Source: Deltaproteobacteria bacterium (lineage in GTDB: Bacteria > Desulfobacterota > QYQD01). From it: DNA of 44,905 nt. The notes below the pieces were generated by a model. That model worked only from the letters and a program-made list of their open reading frames with translations, did no database searches and was not told the origin of the DNA. The stretch is taken from assembly GCA_007280345.1 (NCBI GenBank), contig QYQD01000026.1, forward strand, positions 1 through 44,905. Direction: 5' to 3'. Each line of letters opens with the position of its first letter. Positions within the stretch are counted from its first letter, which is position 1. Positions 35,712 to 44,905 of this stretch are shown here, piece by piece. A program made the position numbers and the translations under genes.

Positions 35712-37835
35712 TTATTCCCCGGCCGATTTCAGTGCATTCTGATAGAACTTCTTTGCATATTCTTTCACCATTCTTCTGGCGCTGAATGACGGAGATGTGC
35801 TTTTAATGGCCCCTTTTATGACCTTTACCCATCCGTGAGGTATGCCGTCATCATCCACCCTGTAAAATAATGGAATTATCTCCTTCTCCAGGAGTTCATA
35901 AATGGCTTCTGCATCCTCCTCATCATTCCCTTTCCCGCCAAAGGCCCATCCATTCTTCCCGTTAAAACCCTCTATCCACCATCCATCAAGAATACTCAGA
36001 TGGGGAACACCATTCAGCGATGCCTTCATCCCGCTGGTTCCGCACGCCTCAAAAGGGGGGAGAGGGTTGTTGAGCCATACATCCACTCCGTGGGTCATGT
36101 ACTGGGCCAGTTGTTCATCATAATCCTCCACAAAGGCTATCCTTCCTCCAAGATCAGGGTCGTGGGCAAAATTAAAAATCCTCTGGAGGATTCTCTTCCC
36201 CGGGTCATCTGCCGGATGGGCCTTGCCTGCAAATATTATCTGCAGCGGCCGCCATCGATTATTTAAAAGTTTCTTTAATCTCTCCATGTTATGAAAGATT
36301 AAATCTGCCCTTTTATAGGTGGCAAAGCGGCGGGCAAAGCCAATAGTTAAGGCAGATGGATCAAGCAGTGTCCCTCCGGCAATAATATTGGTAGGGCTGA
36401 TCCGGTCTTCCACCCATCTCTGGCGCGCCCTATCATGGATGAAATTAATAAGTTTCATCTTCAGCCAGTAATGGGTCTGCCACAGTTCCTTATCAGGGAT
36501 GTCGTCTATCAATTTCCATGTGACCGGGCTGTCATGATCTTCCAGCCAGTTAGGGTCAAGGTATTTATTCAAGAGGAGTTCAATCTTCGGTTCGATCCAT
36601 GTAGGGACGTGAATTCCGTTGGTTATGGAATCGATGGGGACGTCTTCTTCTTTTGTGTCAGACCAGAGGGATTGCCACATCCTTCTGGAGACCTCGCCGT
36701 GCCTCTTACTGACGCCATTGTGATAAGCCGACATTCTGAGGGCAAAGGCGGTCATATTGAAACCGGCATCCGGGTCGCCTGAATGAATTCCCATTCTTAA
36801 AAATTCATCCCTGTTTAATCCCAAAATAGGATAGTAGTGGCCGAAATATTTATCCATCAGATGAAAGGGGAAGACATCATGCTCTGCTGGAACGGGCGTG
36901 TGTGTTGTAAAAACAGTGGTGGAATGCACTCGCCGGGCTGCCTCATTATAATTCATCCCTTCCTCCACCCTCTCCCTGACCCTTTCCAGAATAGCAAAGG
37001 CAGGATGACCTTCGTTCAGATGAAGCACCGAGTGCTTGATTCCCAAAGTATCCAGAACCTCACTTCCTCCAATGCCGAGGACGATTTCCTGGCGCAGCCT
37101 CTGTTCAATATCGCCAATATAGAGATGGGCGGATATACCCCTGTTCCATGGGTCATTTATCTCTATATCCGTATCCATAAGATAGAGTGGTATCCTTCCA
37201 ACCTGAACCTTCCATACAGCCACATGGATGGAAGGTTCAATAAAGGGCACCTTTACCACAAGCTGCTCACCATTTTCATTTAAGACCCTTGAAATGGGAG
37301 CAGCATCCCTGTCGAGGACCTCGTCTATATTCTCCTGCCAGCCATCCGAGCGGATTTTCTGGCGTAAATATCCTTCGGGATACATGAAGCCCACTGCCAC
37401 TAATGGCACTCCGAGGTCGCTGCATTCCTTGATATGATCACCGGCCAGAAACCCCAATCCACCTGCATAAAATGGCAGGGAATGGTGCAACCCGTATTCT
37501 GCTGAAAAGTAGGCAATGGGAAGGCATTCGGGGTCTGCAATGTTTTCTGAAAACCAGCCTCCCTTTGTATTCATCTCTTTACTGAATCTTGCAAGCACAG
37601 CATCATAATGACGGAGATATTCTGGATCGCCTGCAGCAGTTTGCAAAACCTCATGAGGAAGCTCCCTTAGCATCTTTACCGGATTATGCCTGCACTCCTT
37701 CCATATCTGGCGGTCCAGCATCTTAAAGAGCATCCTCGCCGCAGGATGCCAGCTCCACCAGAGGTTGTAAGCCAGTTCTCCGAGACCTGATATCCTGTCA
37801 GGAATATCGGGGAACCTGTTTTTCAAGTCGTCCAT
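35712..37835 (-). CDS. glgP: Alpha-glucan (glycogen/starch) phosphorylase family protein
   Basis: AYFSAEYGLHHSLPFYAGGLGFLAGDHIKECSDLG; VLHLNEGHPAFAILER; TTHTPVPAEHDVF; PFEACGTSGMKASLNGVPHLSILDGWWIEG. Confidence 0.95.
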   Translation of the reverse strand: MDDLKNRFPDIPDRISGLGELAYNLWWSWHPAARMLFKMLDRQIWKECRHNPVKMLRELPHEVLQTAAGDPEYLRHYDAVLARFSKEMNTKGGWFSENIADPECLPIAYFSAEYGLHHSLPFYAGGLGFLAGDHIKECSDLGVPLVAVGFMYPEGYLRQKIRSDGWQENIDEVLDRDAAPISRVLNENGEQLVVKVPFIEPSIHVAVWKVQVGRIPLYLMDTDIEINDPWNRGISAHLYIGDIEQRLRQEIVLGIGGSEVLDTLGIKHSVLHLNEGHPAFAILERVRERVEEGMNYNEAARRVHSTTVFTTHTPVPAEHDVFPFHLMDKYFGHYYPILGLNRDEFLRMGIHSGDPDAGFNMTAFALRMSAYHNGVSKRHGEVSRRMWQSLWSDTKEEDVPIDSITNGIHVPTWIEPKIELLLNKYLDPNWLEDHDSPVTWKLIDDIPDKELWQTHYWLKMKLINFIHDRARQRWVEDRISPTNIIAGGTLLDPSALTIGFARRFATYKRADLIFHNMERLKKLLNNRWRPLQIIFAGKAHPADDPGKRILQRIFNFAHDPDLGGRIAFVEDYDEQLAQYMTHGVDVWLNNPLPPFEACGTSGMKASLNGVPHLSILDGWWIEGFNGKNGWAFGGKGNDEEDAEAIYELLEKEIIPLFYRVDDDGIPHGWVKVIKGAIKSTSPSFSARRMVKEYAKKFYQNALKSAGE

Positions 37836-37860
37836 AAGACTTTTCCTTTAATATACGATA

Positions 37861-38349
37861 TTACAAGCCCATAGACAGTGTGATTAAACCATTAATAATA
37901 CCTGCTTCAACGAAACCAAGCTTCCTCCAGAATGACAATGCACTATGATTGTCTGCTTTAACCTTTACGAAAATCTCTTTTACAACAGAATGCCTTTGCA
38001 TACCTTGCGCGCAAAGCTTAAATGCCCTGGTTCCATAACCCATTCGTCTGTTATTTCTGTCGAATATCACCAGGGTCATCTCAGCAGATTTACCGAGTAT
38101 CAGGTTATATAGGCTGATAAACCCTATCCGCCCTGAAGCACACTCTATACAGTAGGCAGGCATAAAGGTCTTTTTTATCCACCACCAGGCGAAAAACCAT
38201 GGTGATACTATAGGTCTGCTCAGACCGCTTGCCTTCAGAATTGCCCCGTCATTCAATCCCCTGAGAATGAAAGGGCCGTCGGACATTCTCAACGGTCTTA
38301 ACCTCAAATTTCCGTCCTCCATGTATCCCGGGATTTTAAGAAAAAGCAT
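37861..38349 (-). CDS. GNAT-family N-acetyltransferase
   Basis: EMTLVIFDRNNRRMGYGTRAFKLC…VKEIFVKVKADNHSALSFWRKLGFVEAG. Confidence 0.85.
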   Translation of the reverse strand: MLFLKIPGYMEDGNLRLRPLRMSDGPFILRGLNDGAILKASGLSRPIVSPWFFAWWWIKKTFMPAYCIECASGRIGFISLYNLILGKSAEMTLVIFDRNNRRMGYGTRAFKLCAQGMQRHSVVKEIFVKVKADNHSALSFWRKLGFVEAGIINGLITLSMGL

Positions 38350-38369
38350 GAAACACCTCTGTGTCCATT

Positions 38370-39029
38370 TCAGATCCCCTGCCTGGCACGCCTCTGACGG
38401 GACTCAAAAAGACGTGCAGAGGCCATACCGAATATAAACCCGCCGATGTGCGCCATATAAGCCACCCCACCGCCGGTCTGCCTTTGTACCAATGTCCCAA
38501 CCTCGCTGAATAACTGTATGAGAAACCAGAATCCCACCAATATTATTGCAGGGATAAAACGAATAAAGACAAACCAGCCAAACAAAATCACCGTGCGAAT
38601 TCTATCATGCGGGAAGGTAACAAGAAATGCACCCATGATGGCTGCAATTGCACCGCTTGCACCCAGGCTGGGAACAGTGGAGGAGGGGTTAATGAAAACC
38701 TGTGCCAGAAAAGCTACAAATCCTCCGAGCAGATAAAATACCAAATAGCGGAACCGCCCCATCATATCCTCTATCTCTGGACCGAATGCCCAAAAATATA
38801 CCATGTTGCCAATTATATGCAGCCAGCTGCCATGCATGAACATAGCGGTTATGATGGTAATTAAGTTCCGTCCTGCGGCAATTTCCGCCGGTATGACGGA
38901 CCACCGGATGACGAAGGCATCTCCATTCAATAATTCAAGGAGGAACACTATAGTACTTATCCCGATAATAAAGGCGGTAATTATAGGAAAACTTATAGGC
39001 CTTCGGTCAACATCGCTTAAAGGGATCAA
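38370..39029 (-). CDS. Rhomboid-family intramembrane serine protease
   Basis: AMFMHGSWLHIIGNMVYFWAFG; SLGASGAIAAIMGA; VAYMAHIGGFIFGM. Confidence 0.95.
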   Translation of the reverse strand: MIPLSDVDRRPISFPIITAFIIGISTIVFLLELLNGDAFVIRWSVIPAEIAAGRNLITIITAMFMHGSWLHIIGNMVYFWAFGPEIEDMMGRFRYLVFYLLGGFVAFLAQVFINPSSTVPSLGASGAIAAIMGAFLVTFPHDRIRTVILFGWFVFIRFIPAIILVGFWFLIQLFSEVGTLVQRQTGGGVAYMAHIGGFIFGMASARLFESRQRRARQGI

Positions 39030-39141
39030 ATATTACCTCCACTTGTAATTCTCTTATCTTACCTATTTTCTTAATCCCCCCTGCCAGCGACACAAAAATA
39101 AATCATCCATATATACGCTTTATTTTCAGTAAATTTTTTGT

Positions 39142-39711
39142 TTACGGCTGAATCTGTACATACCCTTCCTGCGTAAGCTGGATTAAGCGGCTCGCCGCTC
39201 CGGTATTTACCTTCACACCCGGCAGCAGGTCTTCATTGCCCCATTTATGGTTTTTCATAGAAACCGCACACTCCTCTATCTGCACTCCCTGCCTTATAAG
39301 TTCGGCTATGAGACCTTTGTAAGGGTTGCCGGTGCTGACCTTGCGAGCCGTATTGTAAGCATTGTCATTCAGAGTCATGTAGGCTGCGTCGCCGTGGAAG
39401 ATGCCTATGATCTGACCTTTTGTCCCCAGGTCCTTAAAACGGTTAGCCAGCAGATGCATATAATTGATGCCTACTGGCAGGTCACCAGCAAACGCCAGAT
39501 GATCCATATTAAATACTACATTAGCCTTTTCCAGTACCAGTGGAATCTCTACATGAATCGCGTGCTCCGCTTTAATGTTTTTGGCATCGGCAGCCGATAC
39601 GATTGGCTCCTGTGCAAAACACACTAACAAAAACGCTGCGAATAAAATCTTCATCCATTTATTCCTGCTCATTGTAACACCTCCGTTTATATCAATAATG
39701 CGGATATACAT
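39142..39711 (-). CDS. DsrE-like exported protein
   Basis: Signal peptide; GQIIGIFHGDAAYMTLNDNAYN…LIRQGVQIEECAVSMKNHKWGNEDLLPGVKVNTGAASRLIQLTQEGYVQIQP. Confidence 0.75.
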   Translation of the reverse strand: MYIRIIDINGGVTMSRNKWMKILFAAFLLVCFAQEPIVSAADAKNIKAEHAIHVEIPLVLEKANVVFNMDHLAFAGDLPVGINYMHLLANRFKDLGTKGQIIGIFHGDAAYMTLNDNAYNTARKVSTGNPYKGLIAELIRQGVQIEECAVSMKNHKWGNEDLLPGVKVNTGAASRLIQLTQEGYVQIQP

Positions 39712-39765
39712 CTTTCTGCTCCTTCCTTACCTCCTTTCAATGGACACAAAAATGTCAACTTCCTC

Positions 39766-41214
39766 TTATACCGCCACAAAAGTGCCCCTGAGTTCCGCGT
39801 GAATGGGGTGATGCGCCGCCAGATACTTTCGCAGCGCATCTATAATCCGCTCCGACCGGTTTTCTCGATTGCGGCCGTATTTCTGAGGCACCCCTTGCGG
39901 CGTGACGAATGCCGCTGTGTAGTACCGGCCGGGCTGCACCTCTTCATCGCCTGCAAATAGTTTTTGAATACGGTGTCCCGGAGGATTCTCTATCTTGAAG
40001 TATACATTAAGACCGAGACATCGCTTGACATACCCTCCCATCTGCTGATACGGATCGCATGAAAACGTCCTTTCGAGATTCTCCTCCAACATCACCAGAA
40101 GTTCTTCTCCCGTCAACTCTACTGTCGAGACAGGCGGATTCATGGGGATAACGTTGTAAAGTTCGTTCAAGGTTATCTTCCCTGGAACTATCGGTGCGCC
40201 GTAGCGCCAGCCGTTAGAAAATGCCAATTGCGCCCCGGTGCCTTCAAGTAGGGTCTGAAGAAGGAAATTGTCCATCGTGGCCTCCAGGGTTGTTCCCCGA
40301 TTGAGCGCTGTGGCAGTTTCACCGACAACCTCTGAGAGGTCATTCTTATAGGGTGCGAGTGTCTGTCTTGTCAGTTCATCAACTGCTGGGTCAGGTTGTA
40401 TACCTGCTTCAACCTCAATCAACCGGTGCCGGTAATCCAAGATTTGTCCTTCCTCCACCTCTATATCCAGTCGACCCAAAAAAGAACCATGGCAGCCTGA
40501 CTGTATAACAATAGTTTTCCCATTGAGAACCGGCTTGTACAGGCGGTTATGGGTGTGGCCGCTGAGACAAACATCTATGCCGTGCACCTCGGACAAAAGC
40601 TTCATCTCCTGAGGAAATCCAAGGTGCGAGACCAGAACGATTAGGTCTACCTTCTCCTCAGCACGTAACATATCAATGATTGGCGGAAGTTCGTCCCTAC
40701 CCAGGGTAAAGGATATGCCTTCGCTGTAAGAAGGCGGCATGGTCTTGTCCACAATATTTGAGGCTATCCCTACAAGGCCGATCCGTAATCCGCCAATCTC
40801 TTTTATGATATACGACTGATAGACCAATTTATTTGTCTCTTTATCATAAACATTGTTTGCCAGCATCGGATAATTGAGCTCAGCGACTCGCTGGTGAAAT
40901 ACCTTTGGACCATAAGCAAATTCCCAGTGCGCCGTCATGGCATCAAGACCCAATGAATTCAAAACAGGGATCAATGCCTGTCCCTGGGTCTCTAGTGCAG
41001 GATAGGTGCCGTGGATGGTATCGCCGCAATCGCAAAAGAGAATATGCCCTTGGCTCTCAGCCCAAATCTGCTTTACTATCGTGGCGATGCGCGCGTAACC
41101 TCCAGCGGGACGGTATACAGCGTGGTCGCCCTGCCAGAACATCTCCTGGTGCAAATCAAAATAGGCATGGCTGTCGTTCATTTGAACGATTGTAAGTTTT
41201 TTGCTGCCGCTCAT
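39766..41214 (-). CDS. Bifunctional UDP-sugar hydrolase / 5'-nucleotidase family metallophosphoesterase
   Basis: LTIVQMNDSHAYFDLH, FCDCGDTIHGTYPA, LVSHLGFPQEM, VCLSGHTHNRLY; UshA-like C-terminal domain. Confidence 0.92.
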   Translation of the reverse strand: MSGSKKLTIVQMNDSHAYFDLHQEMFWQGDHAVYRPAGGYARIATIVKQIWAESQGHILFCDCGDTIHGTYPALETQGQALIPVLNSLGLDAMTAHWEFAYGPKVFHQRVAELNYPMLANNVYDKETNKLVYQSYIIKEIGGLRIGLVGIASNIVDKTMPPSYSEGISFTLGRDELPPIIDMLRAEEKVDLIVLVSHLGFPQEMKLLSEVHGIDVCLSGHTHNRLYKPVLNGKTIVIQSGCHGSFLGRLDIEVEEGQILDYRHRLIEVEAGIQPDPAVDELTRQTLAPYKNDLSEVVGETATALNRGTTLEATMDNFLLQTLLEGTGAQLAFSNGWRYGAPIVPGKITLNELYNVIPMNPPVSTVELTGEELLVMLEENLERTFSCDPYQQMGGYVKRCLGLNVYFKIENPPGHRIQKLFAGDEEVQPGRYYTAAFVTPQGVPQKYGRNRENRSERIIDALRKYLAAHHPIHAELRGTFVAV

Positions 41215-41272
41215 TTTCTTCTCTCCCCCCTTCCTGTCAGTTCAGGGTGTTCTTTTGTCTCCTTGTTCATAG

Positions 41273-42031
41273 TCATATCTTCAACTGGCTTATAAAGAAA
41301 TAAACGGAAAAAACTACCATAACGATGCCGTAGAGCAGCATGACGGTTTTTGAGCTTGTCCTGATATCCAGTTTTGCTCCGATATATGCCATCGGAATCA
41401 CTCCTATGGCCATGGAAGCGCTTATCGTTAGATTGATATGTCCAAGATGGTAATGTATAATGCTTCCCGGAAGGGCCATTACAATCACTGTTAGCAGTGA
41501 AGTAGCAATTGCCTCCTTTATTTTCATACGGAAGAATATGACATAGGCCGGAACAAGAAATATACCGCCTCCATTGGCAAGGATTCCCGACAGAATACCG
41601 ATAACAGCAACAACAGCAACTATGTAATACACAGGCGGTGGAGAAAAAGTTTTTTCTAATGCAAAGGTCTTTTCCATAATATTTTTGATTATAAAATCAA
41701 CCCCGACAAGGCAGAGCACAACAGCGGTCAGGAGCATGAGGAACTTCCCTGAAAGATAGGCAGTAAGATACGACCCTAAGACCATTCCCGGCACTCCTGC
41801 GAGAAGGCTGTAAAGGGCAATTCTGAAATTGACGAGGTGTTCCCTTTTATATGCAAAAGAAGCTATGGAGGCTGTAAGGACAGTCAGGGGGAGCGGGGTT
41901 CCGAGGGCGACGAGAGGCGGGAGATCAAGAAACGTCCTGAGAATCGGAGTATCGACGCTGCTGCCTCCGATGCCGAAGAAGGCTGATAAAAAACCCGTGA
42001 TGCAGCCGATAATAATTGCCTCAAAGTTCAC
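41273..42031 (-). CDS. TauE/SafE (sulfite exporter) family membrane protein
   Basis: GCITGFLSAFFGIGGSSVDTPIL…GILSGILANGGGIFLVPAYV. Confidence 0.93.
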   Translation of the reverse strand: MNFEAIIIGCITGFLSAFFGIGGSSVDTPILRTFLDLPPLVALGTPLPLTVLTASIASFAYKREHLVNFRIALYSLLAGVPGMVLGSYLTAYLSGKFLMLLTAVVLCLVGVDFIIKNIMEKTFALEKTFSPPPVYYIVAVVAVIGILSGILANGGGIFLVPAYVIFFRMKIKEAIATSLLTVIVMALPGSIIHYHLGHINLTISASMAIGVIPMAYIGAKLDIRTSSKTVMLLYGIVMVVFSVYFFISQLKI

Positions 42032-42081
42032 ATTATCCTATATTAGTCCCTCAACTCAATATATTAGCCGTCGTTGCCAAT

Positions 42082-42161
42082 AAACCAGATAAATCAGCGC
42101 AAGAAACTGCCTTCTTTATGGTTTGCGGCAACCCCCGTCCAATAGCTACGGAGGCTGCCGC
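42082..42161 (-). ncRNA. Structured leader candidate upstream of tauE (copy 1)
   Basis: Minus-strand hairpin GCGGCAGCCUCCG…CGGGGGUUGCCGC (42125-42161) abutting an AAACCA…UGGUUU helix (42082-42124). Conserved in the duplicate at 44793-44829. Confidence 0.45.
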
Positions 42162-42214
42162 ATCAAGCTATACCCTTTGCTATACTTATAACCCAACAGC
42201 TCCCAATCTCGTAA

Positions 42215-42901
42215 TTATCTCTTGGGAGGCTCAACCTGTTTGCCAAATTTCTCGACCTCTTTACCGATAAATTCTAAGCCGTTGCCAACTTCATCGGGGA
42301 CCCAGCCCGATCCTTCGATCAGCTTGCCTGCAACAAGCCGGGCATCTCTTATCGCTGTTTTACCTCCTGCCTCTGCCTTATGGCCGGCCCACGCCAAGCC
42401 GTATTCCAGATTATCAGCAGCGGTCTTAAGGGAATAGCCAACCTCCCTGGTTGTCTTTTTAACCCACGATTCAGAAGCCTTTACATGGTACGCCGTGGCA
42501 AGGGCATGATCAGCACGGGCGAAAGCCTGTTCAAGCGCTTTGGCAGAGGCGACCCCGCCTTTCCCCATATCATCGGCCAGTTTTTCCAGTTCATTCACTG
42601 AGTCAGTGAGCGCCTTCTTCCCTTCACCGGCAGCAACCGCAGCGTCAAGTTTCAGAAAGGCAACTGCTTTCCTGATGTCGGCAGCAGCGGCCTTATAGTT
42701 CTTTTTAAGAACTGCCTGGTGAGCTTTTTGAAAGTAGTTCTCATGCTCATCTGACAAGACAATCGCAACATCTTCCTCTACCACAATGTAACCCTCGGGG
42801 GCTTTTGGCGGGGTCTGTGTTTTGTCCGTACCTGCCCGTGCACCAGTGGCAAAAAATACCAGTGTTAAGGCGATCAAAAAACCTGATACCGCTTTCTTCA
42901 T
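42215..42901 (-). CDS. YfdX-family exported protein
   Basis: Signal peptide; AVLKKNYKAAAADIRKAVAFLKLDAAVAAGEGKKALTDSVNELEKLADDM…ARADHALATAYHVKASESWVKK. Confidence 0.8.
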   Translation of the reverse strand: MKKAVSGFLIALTLVFFATGARAGTDKTQTPPKAPEGYIVVEEDVAIVLSDEHENYFQKAHQAVLKKNYKAAAADIRKAVAFLKLDAAVAAGEGKKALTDSVNELEKLADDMGKGGVASAKALEQAFARADHALATAYHVKASESWVKKTTREVGYSLKTAADNLEYGLAWAGHKAEAGGKTAIRDARLVAGKLIEGSGWVPDEVGNGLEFIGKEVEKFGKQVEPPKR

Positions 42902-42974
42902 AAATATCCTCCTTGTATGGTTACGCCGTGACCGTCAAGTGTCACGGGAAGCCTCCTGTAGCTCAGACTTCTAT

Positions 42975-43490
42975 TTAAGCGCTATGAATCGTTGTCTCAG
43001 TTGCTTTAGTTGTCTCTAAAATTTTCTTTGCCTTTTCAACTTCTTCACCTGTCCCGTGCGCCACCAGCATGAACTTGTTCGCCTTGAGGGAAGTCTCGTA
43101 TTTAACGATACTGTCCTTTGGTATACCGATGCCGTATAACGCTGCTCCAACGGCGCTCATTCCACCCATAATAACGACCCCTTCAAGCGCGCCAATGATC
43201 CACGACACCAGCGGGCCACCAACGACGATCGGACCAATTCCGGGAATGAAAAAGAATGCAGAACCGAAAAGGAATCCCCATAAGCCGCCCCAGAATGCCC
43301 CCAACTTTCCCCAGTATTTAACACGGTCACCCGTATTGTAATAGCCCACCACATGCTCATCAGAATGATAGTCCTTGCCTACGATGGATAACTTCTTCAT
43401 GTCAAACCCTGCTTTCTGCAGTTCCTTGACAGCATCCTCAGCCTCTGTGTGGGTGTTGAAAATAGAGACTGCCGAATTTTTCTCTGACAT
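42975..43490 (-). CDS. General-stress-protein-like / DUF1269-like protein with glycine-rich membrane segment
   Basis: SIFNTHTEAEDAVKELQKAGFDMKKLSIVGKDYHSDEHVVGYYNTGDRVKYWGKLGAFWGGLWGFLFGSAFFFIPGIGP. Confidence 0.8.
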   Translation of the reverse strand: MSEKNSAVSIFNTHTEAEDAVKELQKAGFDMKKLSIVGKDYHSDEHVVGYYNTGDRVKYWGKLGAFWGGLWGFLFGSAFFFIPGIGPIVVGGPLVSWIIGALEGVVIMGGMSAVGAALYGIGIPKDSIVKYETSLKANKFMLVAHGTGEEVEKAKKILETTKATETTIHSA

Positions 43491-43609
43491 AGTACACCTC
43501 CTGTTTTTTAATGGTTAATTTTTAATCAGGCTCAATGAGCCGTTTGGGAAAAATCTCTTTAAACTATATATTATTTTCTCAACCACTTCTGCTACTTAAG
43601 TTACATATC

Positions 43610-44371
43610 TCATCCCTTCTCGTTGTTTTTATCTTTATTAAAATGCAGGTGTTCCTCTATTTTTCTTATCAGGGCATGCAGGTCTTTGATCTCTAAATAA
43701 CCCCTGTGCGCAATCATGATGCCTTCTTGCTTTAATTTCTGCAAATGTCTATTCACAACTGCACGGACAGACCCTATCATGCCGGCTAATTCTTCATGGG
43801 AAAGGTCTTTAATCAGCTTCAATCTGGATGGTACATTATCGCTGTCCTCGTTATATTCATGGTCTATATGCCGGAGGATAAGTTTGGCAAGTCTGATCTC
43901 TGTATCGTGAAGGGCTAAATCGGATGCCAGCTCCGTCAATACACGCATCTGCTTTCCGAGGCAGGGGAGAAATGACCGATTGAATTCAGGATGCTTATTA
44001 ATCCAGTCCCGCACCGTATCAATTGGCGCAGATAATGCCGAAAGGTCGTCCACAGCCACCGCATACACATCATGTTTTTTACCGTCCAGAAGGGATACCA
44101 CATCAAAGCAGTCACCCGATCCAAATAAAAAGAGAGTAAATTCCCGGCCCGTGGCAGGATTAGTCCGCACAACCTTCACGCGCCCGGTCACTAAGACAAA
44201 AAACTGCTCGACTGTTTGAGCGGGCTCCATAACAACCTGTTTTTTCTCCCATTCTTGATGCCTGAAAATCAGAAACATTTTCTTGAGGACATCCTCATCG
44301 AGTCTTGAGAATAAAGCTGATTTTTTAAGCAGTTCAAAACTCTGCAAATAAAACGGTGAATTGGTTCTCAT
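43610..44371 (-). CDS. Crp/Fnr-family transcriptional regulator
   Basis: cNMP-binding-like domain; HTH LSHEELAGMIGSVRAVVNRHLQKLKQEGIMIAHRGYLEIKDL. Confidence 0.93.
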   Translation of the reverse strand: MRTNSPFYLQSFELLKKSALFSRLDEDVLKKMFLIFRHQEWEKKQVVMEPAQTVEQFFVLVTGRVKVVRTNPATGREFTLFLFGSGDCFDVVSLLDGKKHDVYAVAVDDLSALSAPIDTVRDWINKHPEFNRSFLPCLGKQMRVLTELASDLALHDTEIRLAKLILRHIDHEYNEDSDNVPSRLKLIKDLSHEELAGMIGSVRAVVNRHLQKLKQEGIMIAHRGYLEIKDLHALIRKIEEHLHFNKDKNNEKG

Positions 44372-44450
44372 TCATATCCTCCCGGCGATTTCAAGGCGCC
44401 CTCATACAATTTCCTTCGCATAACAGGCTTTGCAAATAGCAATTGAAAAT

Positions 44451-44699
44451 TTAATTCGCACTGCTAAAGCCATAGCCGGCGTATATATCCTGAGCCTGCC
44501 TGCCCTTCATGAAGTCAAGAAATGCCTCTGCCGCGCCGCCAGCCCGTAATCTCCTTGGAAGCGGTGTCCCGAGGGCTACAAGCGGCGGGAGGTCGAGGAA
44601 TGTCCTGAGCACAGGGGTATCGACACTGCTACCTCCGATGCCAAAAAAGGCCGACAAAAAACCTGTGATGCAGCCGATAATAATTGCCTCAAAGTTCAT
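44451..44699 (-). pseudogene. Chimeric ORF: N-terminus of a second tauE fused in frame to a ModA-like C-terminus
   Basis: MNFEAIIIGCITGFLSAFFGIGGSSVDTPVLRTFLDLPPLVALGTPLP matches 42031 downward with one substitution (I to V), then RRLRAGGAAEAFLDFMKGRQAQDIYAGYGFSSAN*. Confidence 0.8.
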
Positions 44700-44905
44700 A
44701 TTATCCTATATTAGTCCCTCAACTCAATATATTAGCCGCGATTGCCAATAAACCAGATAAATCAGCGCAAGAAACTGCCTTCTTTATGGTTTGCGGCAGC
44801 CCCCATCCAATACCTCCGGAGGCTGCCGCATCAAGCTATACCATTCCAATGCTATCCTTGATCCAATAGCTCCCACTTTCGTAATTATCTCTTGGGAGGC
44901 TCAAC
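44555..44905. repeat. Second copy of the tauE 5' end / leader / yfdX 3' end segment (first copy 41887-42240)
   Basis: Near-identical runs, e.g. TATCCTATATTAGTCCCTCAACTCAATATATTAGCCG, CCAGATAAATCAGCGCAAGAAACTGCCTTCTTTATGGTTTGCGGCA, CGTAATTATCTCTTGGGAGGCTCAAC. Confidence 0.9.

Overview
This 44.9-kb window looks like a bacterial chromosome, most likely Desulfobacterota/Deltaproteobacteria-like; that placement is inferred from gene content and not tested. From left to right it holds: (1) a PEP-CTERM protein and a Fur/FeoB/DtxR-FeoA iron locus with a near-perfect Fur box; (2) a small dual-CXXC ORF with one in-frame TGA and a stem-loop right after it, a strong selenoprotein candidate missed by the ORF track; (3) a housekeeping block (pyrF, tlyA, dxs, ispA, xseB, M23 peptidase, xseA); (4) a dTDP-rhamnose cassette; (5) a five-gene operon at 17.95-24.0 kb that looks like an unclassified defence system: two uncharacterised proteins, a Walker-A-less ATPase-like protein, a BrxD-like (DUF2791-type) ATPase and a SNF2 helicase fused to an Mrr-type nuclease. 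It has a strong sigma70-like promoter, REP/RAYT debris upstream and a 164-bp near-full-length palindrome splitting it; (6) a stress/ion-homeostasis island (MgtA-type and H+-type P-ATPases, DedA proteins, two-component system, glycogen phosphorylase, rhomboid, DsrE-like, 5'-nucleotidase, TauE/SafE, YfdX, Crp/Fnr), ending in a duplicated yfdX-leader-tauE segment whose second tauE is fused in frame to a modA-like 3' end. No tRNA, rRNA or CRISPR array was recognised. All family assignments come from reading motifs; no database search was run.
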